Source of the DNA: RUG12461 sp045657665
GTDB taxonomy: Bacteria > Bacillota > Clostridia > Lachnospirales > Lachnospiraceae
DNA length: 64,000 nt
NCBI GenBank assembly: GCA_045657665.1
Contig: JAZOTN010000020.1
Coordinates: 62,001-126,000 of the forward strand
Reading direction: 5' to 3'
Shown: positions 59,548 through 64,000 of the stretch, piece by piece
How positions within the stretch are numbered: position 1 is the stretch's first letter
Layout: every line of letters begins with the position of its first letter
The notes under the pieces: generated by a model
The model's database searches: none
Seen by the model: the letters and a program-made list of their open reading frames with translations, nothing else
What the model was told of the DNA's origin: nothing
Program-made: the position numbers and the translations under genes

Positions 59548-60159
59548 ATGCTAAAAGTTGGGGTCTGCGACGATGAGCGGATCCTGGCGGAGCGCCTTAT
59601 CGTTTCTCTGAGAGAGATCTTTGAGAAAAAAGGTGTCGATGCCGGGATCTCTTTATTTTTGTCCGCAGAAAAGCTGCTTCATGCCTCGCCGGATCTGGGT
59701 CTGGTTATTCTGGGCATGAAAGAGGGGTACATCATTGATTCCTGCCGGTTTATCGCAAAACCGGTAAACAACGAGGAACTATGGAAAGCCGTGGATGAGG
59801 TGCTGAAAAAAAAGCCCGGCGCGGAGCTGATCCGTCTGTTTCTCGACAACCATTCTTATGAGATTCCACAGAACAAGATCGACTATGCGGAAGCCTATAA
59901 CGGTTATACCATATTTCATGTAGGAGGAAGGCTGTTCCGGAGGGAAGAGAACCTGAACCACTTTGACTCCGTTCTGGATTCACGGATATTTGTCCGCACC
60001 AGCCGAAAGCATATCGTAAATCTCGGAAATGTGAGCTCTGCGGATTCCAGCGAAGAGCTCTGCTTCCCGGAGGAACACATTCCTGTCGCGCGCCGTCAGC
60101 GGGATGCGGTGAGAAGGAAGTGTATCGAGTACGATCTTTCCTATGGACGGAAGCGTTGA
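59548..60159 (+). CDS. LytTR-family response regulator with shortened receiver domain
   Basis: A 203-residue AgrA/VirR-type protein. The receiver starts normally (KVGVCDDERILAERL with acidic residues 8-10) but runs from LVILGM at about residue 56 straight into EGYIIDSCRFIAKPVN, so about 35 residues including the phospho-acceptor Asp are missing; the Lys of the KP motif lies at residue 71 instead of about 105. The DNA-binding LytTR domain (about 92-200) seems whole, with RIFVRTSRKHIVNLGNVSSAD. The ATG after AAGGAGGGGG is used. No histidine kinase gene follows. It may be a phosphorylation-independent regulator or a gene in decay. Confidence 0.8.
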   Translation: MLKVGVCDDERILAERLIVSLREIFEKKGVDAGISLFLSAEKLLHASPDLGLVILGMKEGYIIDSCRFIAKPVNNEELWKAVDEVLKKKPGAELIRLFLDNHSYEIPQNKIDYAEAYNGYTIFHVGGRLFRREENLNHFDSVLDSRIFVRTSRKHIVNLGNVSSADSSEELCFPEEHIPVARRQRDAVRRKCIEYDLSYGRKR

Positions 60160-60370
60160 TTTACCGTTCGCGGAGTTTCTGATACCGTTCGAGGAGTTAT
60201 TCTTGCCAGCTGCGCTTCCAGGGACCATAATGCAAATTACAGAGAAGGCCATTCTGAAAAAAATGAAAGGAGGTACCTGGCAGGAACATAATGTAATTTT
60301 CCAAAATAAATCATATTCATTAGTGATTTTTGGATAGAGCTGAAATCTTATAAAACGAAAACAGAGAAAA

Positions 60371-60394
60371 AGCGCTGCCCGTCCGGGCAGCGCT
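60371..60394 (-). terminator. GC-rich hairpin, minus-strand terminator-like
   Basis: AGCGCTGCCC (60371-60380) pairs perfectly with GGGCAGCGCT (60385-60394) around GTCC. On the minus strand it is followed by TTTTTCTCTGTTTT. On the plus strand the T-run is only two bases. Confidence 0.65.
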
Positions 60395-60456
60395 TCATAA
60401 TGCAGTCAGTGTCCAAATATGATATGATACAGCTGCACATCGGGGAAATACAAAGT

Positions 60457-60699
60457 ATGAAAGAAGACAGAAGAATCTACATCCTGAAAGAAGAAAAACC
60501 TGCGGTTGCAGTACTGAAACTGGGCCTTCCGCTGGTGACCGGCACGCTGGCAAACATTGCTCTGGATCCTCTGTTCATCTTCGGGTTCCATCTGGAGATC
60601 CGTGGCGCCGCAATTGCAACGATCCTCTCGGTCTGGATGCTGGTTTACGTGATCAAGTCTGTGTCTCGTAGGGAACATCAGTCTTTCATGAAGAACTGA
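60457..60699 (+). pseudogene. MATE efflux transporter remnant
   Basis: The 80-codon frame joins a MATE-like N terminus (EEKPAVAVLKLGLPLVTG) directly to a segment from the middle of the first half of MATE proteins (IALDPLFIFGFHLEIRGAAIATILS), then stops after a short tail. Intact MATE proteins have about 450 residues and 12 helices, so more than 100 residues are missing internally and the second half is gone. It should not make a working pump. Confidence 0.7.
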
Positions 60700-60767
60700 T
60701 CAAAGTCGTTATGGCCGTGTTTGATGTAGGGTTCACCTGGGTGTTGAGTTCTTTTTCCTTATCCATT
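60678..60767 (-). CDS. Possible small peptide, 29 aa
   Basis: A minus-strand frame from ATG at 60767 with CAGGAG seven bases upstream. The peptide is charged (MDKEKELNTQVNPTSKHGH then NDFDQFFMKD). It overlaps the end of the MATE remnant on the other strand. It could be a real small gene, the stump of a lost gene, or chance; no family is recognised. Confidence 0.25.
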
Positions 60768-60874
60768 TTTTCTCCTGTCAAAATCTGGTAGTGTTTAGAT
60801 TTTTTACTTATCATTCATAGCATTCCGCATCATAAAACGGAGCATCATCTTATCCCGTTTCGACAGTCAGTCCC

Positions 60875-61843
60875 TTAACCAAATGTAAACGTCTGGAAGA
60901 ATTCGGAAAGCCGGAGGTATATGGAGACACCGGAGCTCACTCCGGTAATGGCAACCATCAAAAGTACGATGCCCAGAATCACGAGGACGATAAACGGGAA
61001 TACAAAAGGCAGACGATTCTCGTGATCCTTGTCAACACTTTTCAGAAGCACCGCATACAGATAAGAAATACCAAACAGCAAAGCCAGAGGACAAACAAAC
61101 AGACCGATCACAGGAATGAAAAGCGCCAGGATGGAAGCAATAAATATAATGGGTATACTGATCATGCTCCGGATTGCCAGAAGAGACAGCATTTCCTGGT
61201 ATTTGCGGAATGGATGCTTTGCGATCCGCATAAACAGCTTCATAATCAAAGCGATAAGGAACGTTCCTGCCAGCGTGCCAATAAGTCCCAGCAGAAATCC
61301 CAGACCCTCCGGAAGCTTTAAGGCAGGATACAGCTGCTGCAGAAAATCCCGGACTTCCAGAGAAAGATAACGGGCCAGGTGTGAGATCTGTTGAGACAAG
61401 AGCTGATCTGCGAATCCGGAAATCGCCTCCCCGACGGCCGGTATCATTGAAAGCAAGGCGACCAGCGAGTTTTCCAGCGCACCGATCAGCGTATCGGACA
61501 GCGTGGACAGGCCTTTCGAAACAGCATCCCCTATCTGCATAAGACCTCGAAGGATCGCCTGATTCGTGCTGTGATAAAGGCTCAGATTAAAAAAACCGAC
61601 CATCACTGCATGGAGAAGCATGGCAAATCCCCATGCCTTCCAGCTGTGTTTTCTTACAAAGCCCTCTCCCGTGCTGACGGGATGAACGATCAGCTGAAGA
61701 AGGCTTTTCACATCTGACGAAAAACGTTCATTTTCCACAACCGCGACTTCAGTACTGCCTTCCTCGGCTGTAATGATTTCTTTTTTCGTTTCAGAACTGC
61801 ATTCCTCGGTCGTGATGATTTCTTTTTCAGTACTCTTTTCCAT
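60875..61843 (-). CDS. Multi-pass membrane protein of unknown function, 322 aa
   Basis: The N-terminal 45 residues are hydrophilic with an imperfect repeat (KEIITTEE, KEIITAEE); then come about six hydrophobic segments, a possible Yip1-like arrangement, with an amphipathic middle (SHLARYLSLEVRDFLQQLYPALKLP). I do not recognise the family firmly. The ATG after GGAAAGGAG is used; fourteen in-frame codons upstream are probably not translated. The gene stands alone, between an eroded region and the flavin reductase gene. Confidence 0.7.
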   Translation of the reverse strand: MEKSTEKEIITTEECSSETKKEIITAEEGSTEVAVVENERFSSDVKSLLQLIVHPVSTGEGFVRKHSWKAWGFAMLLHAVMVGFFNLSLYHSTNQAILRGLMQIGDAVSKGLSTLSDTLIGALENSLVALLSMIPAVGEAISGFADQLLSQQISHLARYLSLEVRDFLQQLYPALKLPEGLGFLLGLIGTLAGTFLIALIMKLFMRIAKHPFRKYQEMLSLLAIRSMISIPIIFIASILALFIPVIGLFVCPLALLFGISYLYAVLLKSVDKDHENRLPFVFPFIVLVILGIVLLMVAITGVSSGVSIYLRLSEFFQTFTFG

Positions 61844-61984
61844 GTAAACTCCTTTCCTTTCACACACATATCTCTCCGGGCTCATTTATATTGCTCATGT
61901 TCACGCTTCTTCTAAAAGGTGGTGAAATGATATAACCCCGCCCTGGAAGGGACGGGGTGTTCTCTGCTGTGATAAAAAAATCCC

Positions 61985-62497
61985 TTATCTTGCCATCAAA
62001 CGAATCACTTCCCCGACGTACATCGTATGGGGATCGCCCGTCGGGTAATTCTTCTCCACGATCTCAGGGATCAGAATATTCGCCGTATCAAGCGGGAAGG
62101 ATCCAAGCGTCTTCATGATCAGTACCATGTTTCCTTCGTTAATATAGGGGATGCCTTCAACATAATCGAAATGCATGTGCGCATTCTTCAGCTTGTCCTC
62201 ATCCCGCCCGGAAACAGAACCGAAGTACTTGAGCATGGTACGGCTCCCCTTTTCGAAAAAGGTGCAGGAAAATCCGTCGGTCTTGTCAAGGAATTCTTTT
62301 GTGTACCTGGAATCACGCACAAAACAGAATACGACGCTTTTCCCCCAGAGCGTGCCCATTCCGCCCCAGCTCGCTGTCATGGTATTTGCCTTTTCTTCCG
62401 TGCCGGCCGAGATCGCCATCCACTCCTGATCGATCTTGGTAAAAGGGTTTATCTCAAAAAGATCCAGCGGAACCGGCTGGAATACATGATGCTCCAT
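61985..62497 (-). CDS. Flavin reductase-like, FMN-binding split-barrel protein
   Basis: A 170-residue flavin reductase-like domain protein: INPFTKIDQEWMAISAGTEEKANTMTASWGGMG split over the FMN-binding edge, GKSVVFCFVRDSRYTKEFLDK and the tail DPHTMYVGEVIRLMAR. It probably binds FMN and reduces a small substrate or serves a redox partner. The ATG after AGGAGGAGCG is used; 26 upstream in-frame codons overlap the divergent recJ leader. Confidence 0.88.
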   Translation of the reverse strand: MEHHVFQPVPLDLFEINPFTKIDQEWMAISAGTEEKANTMTASWGGMGTLWGKSVVFCFVRDSRYTKEFLDKTDGFSCTFFEKGSRTMLKYFGSVSGRDEDKLKNAHMHFDYVEGIPYINEGNMVLIMKTLGSFPLDTANILIPEIVEKNYPTGDPHTMYVGEVIRLMAR

Positions 62498-62541
62498 ATC
62501 GCTCCTCCTATATGCTATAATTATAAACGAAAAAGAAAAAA

Positions 62542-64000
62542 ATGAAAGAAGATTTTTATATGAACGAAAAAGCAAAATGGCTTGAGATCAGACGAAGCGG
62601 GGACTTTTCCGCCATCGGTAAAGAATACGATGTTTCCCCCATGCTCTCAAGGCTGATGATCAACCGTGGGCTCTCGCCGGAAGAGATCCCTGAGTACCTC
62701 GACGGCTCCTCGCTCCATAGTCCTCATCAAATGAAGGATCTGGACAAAGCGGCCGGAATCATCGCCGCAAAGATCAGAGAGCAAAAAAAGATCCGCGTGA
62801 TCGGGGACTACGATATCGACGGGGTGAATGCCACTTATATTCTGGTAAAAGGAATCCGGCGCTGCGGAGGCATCGTGGATGCCGCCATTCCCGACAGGGA
62901 AAAGGACGGCTACGGGATCAACGAGCATCTCATAGATCTTGCAAAAGAAGACGGGATCGACTGCATCATAACCTGCGACAACGGGATTGCTGCACGTGAA
63001 GCCGTACTGCATGCAAAGGATCTTTCCATGACAATGATCGTGACGGATCACCATGATGTTCCCTATATCGAAGAAAACGGCGAAAAAAAATATCTCATCC
63101 CGGAAGCGGACGCTATTGTAAATCCGAAGCAGGAGGACTGTCAATATCCCTATCCTCTCCTTTGCGGAGCGGTTGTTGCGTGGAAGCTCGTCATGGCACT
63201 CTATGAGCTTTTCTCCATCCCGCCCGCGGAAGCGGATGTGTTCTATGAAAACGCTGCCTTCGCAACCGTAGGGGATGTGGTGGATCTTACCGGTGAAAAC
63301 CGTGTCATCGTAAGGATCGGCCTTATGCATCTGCAGAAAACAAACAATCCCGGGATGAAAGCGCTGATCTTAAAAAGCGATGTTGCTCCCGAGGAGCTGC
63401 GTGCTTATCATATCGGCTTTATTCTCGGTCCCTGTATCAATGCCAGCGGACGTCTTGATACCGCAAAGAGATCTCTGTCTCTCCTTCTCGCTGAAAACGA
63501 AGGAGAAGCATCAGCGTGTGCGGAGGAGCTGATCGCACTCAACCGGAGCCGCAAAGATATGACGGAAAAAGGCGTGAAGGACGCGGAGGAGCTGATCCAA
63601 AAAGAAGAGCTACTTAAAAATCCGGTTCTTGTGATCTTCCTCCCGGACTGCCATGAAAGTCTGGCCGGGATCATTGCGGGACGCATCAGGGAACATTGGA
63701 ACCGTCCGGTGTTTGTGCTGACAAAAGGCGAAGACTGTGTGAAAGGGAGCGGGCGTTCCATTCCCGAATACTCCATGTTCGATGAGATGACGAAAGTAAA
63801 TGAGCTGTTTCTGAAATATGGCGGTCATCCCATGGCAGCCGGTCTTTCTCTGGAGGAAAGGAATGTTCCGGAATTCTCCCGCCGTATCAATGAATGCTGC
63901 ACGCTGACAAAAGATGATCTTCTGCCGAAGATCCGTTTTGATATGGTCCTTCCCCTCCGTTATGTTACGGAAGAGCTGATCGCAGAGCTTCAAAAAATGG
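62542..64000 (+). CDS. recJ: Single-stranded-DNA-specific exonuclease RecJ, 5' part
   Basis: The first 486 codons of a RecJ-type DHH exonuclease, cut by the window edge. Visible are the DHH-family motifs IRVIGDYDIDGVNAT (motif I), CIITCDNGIA (motif II), IVTDHHDVP (motif III) and GPCINASGRLDTAKRSLSLL, followed by the DHHA1 motif with YGGHPMAAGLSL. RecJ degrades single-stranded DNA 5' to 3' in recombination and mismatch repair. Two in-frame ATGs, at 62542 and 62560, are possible starts; neither has a strong ribosome site. The gene is divergent from the flavin reductase. Confidence 0.94.
   Translation, partial: MKEDFYMNEKAKWLEIRRSGDFSAIGKEYDVSPMLSRLMINRGLSPEEIPEYLDGSSLHSPHQMKDLDKAAGIIAAKIREQKKIRVIGDYDIDGVNATYILVKGIRRCGGIVDAAIPDREKDGYGINEHLIDLAKEDGIDCIITCDNGIAAREAVLHAKDLSMTMIVTDHHDVPYIEENGEKKYLIPEADAIVNPKQEDCQYPYPLLCGAVVAWKLVMALYELFSIPPAEADVFYENAAFATVGDVVDLTGENRVIVRIGLMHLQKTNNPGMKALILKSDVAPEELRAYHIGFILGPCINASGRLDTAKRSLSLLLAENEGEASACAEELIALNRSRKDMTEKGVKDAEELIQKEELLKNPVLVIFLPDCHESLAGIIAGRIREHWNRPVFVLTKGEDCVKGSGRSIPEYSMFDEMTKVNELFLKYGGHPMAAGLSLEERNVPEFSRRINECCTLTKDDLLPKIRFDMVLPLRYVTEELIAELQKM

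Larger units (their letters stand above)
60160..60874. other. 715-base region without an intact gene
   Basis: After the LytTR gene come about 200 A/T-rich bases with nothing recognisable, a GC-rich hairpin at 60371-60394, a MATE transporter remnant, and a possible 29-codon minus-strand frame. It looks like a decayed locus. Confidence 0.6.

Noticed and set aside
60143..60337. Plus-strand frame of 64 codons after the LytTR gene
   Set aside because: Overlaps the LytTR gene end, has no ribosome site and no family resemblance.
61938..61961. Hairpin CCCCGCCC/GGGACGGGG between the flavin reductase and membrane protein genes
   Set aside because: Imperfect stem and no T-run on the minus strand, so not called as a terminator.
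1..64000. tRNA, rRNA, CRISPR arrays, insertion sequences, prophage genes
   Set aside because: None recognised by eye. Small tRNAs could be missed without a covariance search.

Overview
The window reads as a chromosome segment of a strictly anaerobic, gut-type Firmicute, most likely Lachnospiraceae (Clostridia). The evidence is the protein style (Firmicutes-type GalT, VanZ, AgrA/LytTR regulator, L,D-transpeptidase with an Ala-rich tail, lipoproteins with Ala/Pro/Asp linkers), strong GGAGG ribosome sites and a balanced GC content. The genus is inference. I see no rRNA, tRNA, CRISPR array, prophage or intact insertion sequence. Most genes lie on the minus strand.

Layout, left to right. 1-5.8 kb: purine and pyrimidine synthesis (purN end, purM, purE, pyrE) mixed with an M29 aminopeptidase and small membrane proteins. 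5.8-16.6 kb: one long minus-strand run that begins with an RbsABC-like sugar ABC transporter, then mtnA and mtnK, an unknown 164-residue protein, an inositol-phosphatase-family enzyme, a two-domain cyclic-nucleotide-binding protein, a PAS-type nucleotide cyclase and a TIM-barrel sugar isomerase/epimerase. 16.9-29.4 kb: a bacterial microcompartment (BMC) locus. It encodes a class II aldolase with a C-terminal encapsulation peptide, an acylating aldehyde dehydrogenase, four single-domain hexamer shell proteins, PduL, one pentamer shell protein, a solute-binding-like protein without signal peptide, a CoA-disulfide-reductase-like flavoprotein, two CoA-transferase-family subunits, an iron alcohol dehydrogenase, a small membrane protein and DhaK/DhaL. 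29.6-31.1 kb: small accessory genes (macro domain, HD domain). 31.3 kb: a plus-strand LacI-family regulator whose own promoter carries the same TTTACTAAA-type sites as the promoter of the ABC/mtnAK operon. 32.3-42.7 kb: a galactoside operon (solute-binding lipoprotein, two permeases, lacZ, galK, galT, then a ParB-HAD fusion). 42.8-48.2 kb: methyltransferase, nadE, L,D-transpeptidase and an SGNH hydrolase. 48.3-57.3 kb: XpaC/TelA/DUF1002, acyltransferase, lipase, chemoreceptor-like protein, proC and crotonase. 57.4-64 kb: a secreted 5'-nucleotidase, an eroded patch with an internally shortened LytTR regulator and a MATE remnant, membrane protein, flavin reductase and the start of recJ.

The most interesting reading joins the first two large clusters. 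MtnK phosphorylates 5-methylthioribose or 5-deoxyribose at C1, MtnA isomerises the product to the 1-phosphoketose, and a class II aldolase can split this into DHAP plus 2-(methylthio)acetaldehyde or acetaldehyde. Here the aldolase, the aldehyde dehydrogenase and PduL carry BMC-targeting helices, so the volatile aldehyde would be made and consumed inside a protein shell. No fucose or rhamnose isomerase or kinase lies in the window, so the MtnK/MtnA products are the obvious local aldolase substrate. This would be a microcompartment for salvage of 5-deoxyribose/5-methylthioribose, the by-products of radical-SAM and polyamine chemistry. The assembly is inference; each enzyme family call is well supported.
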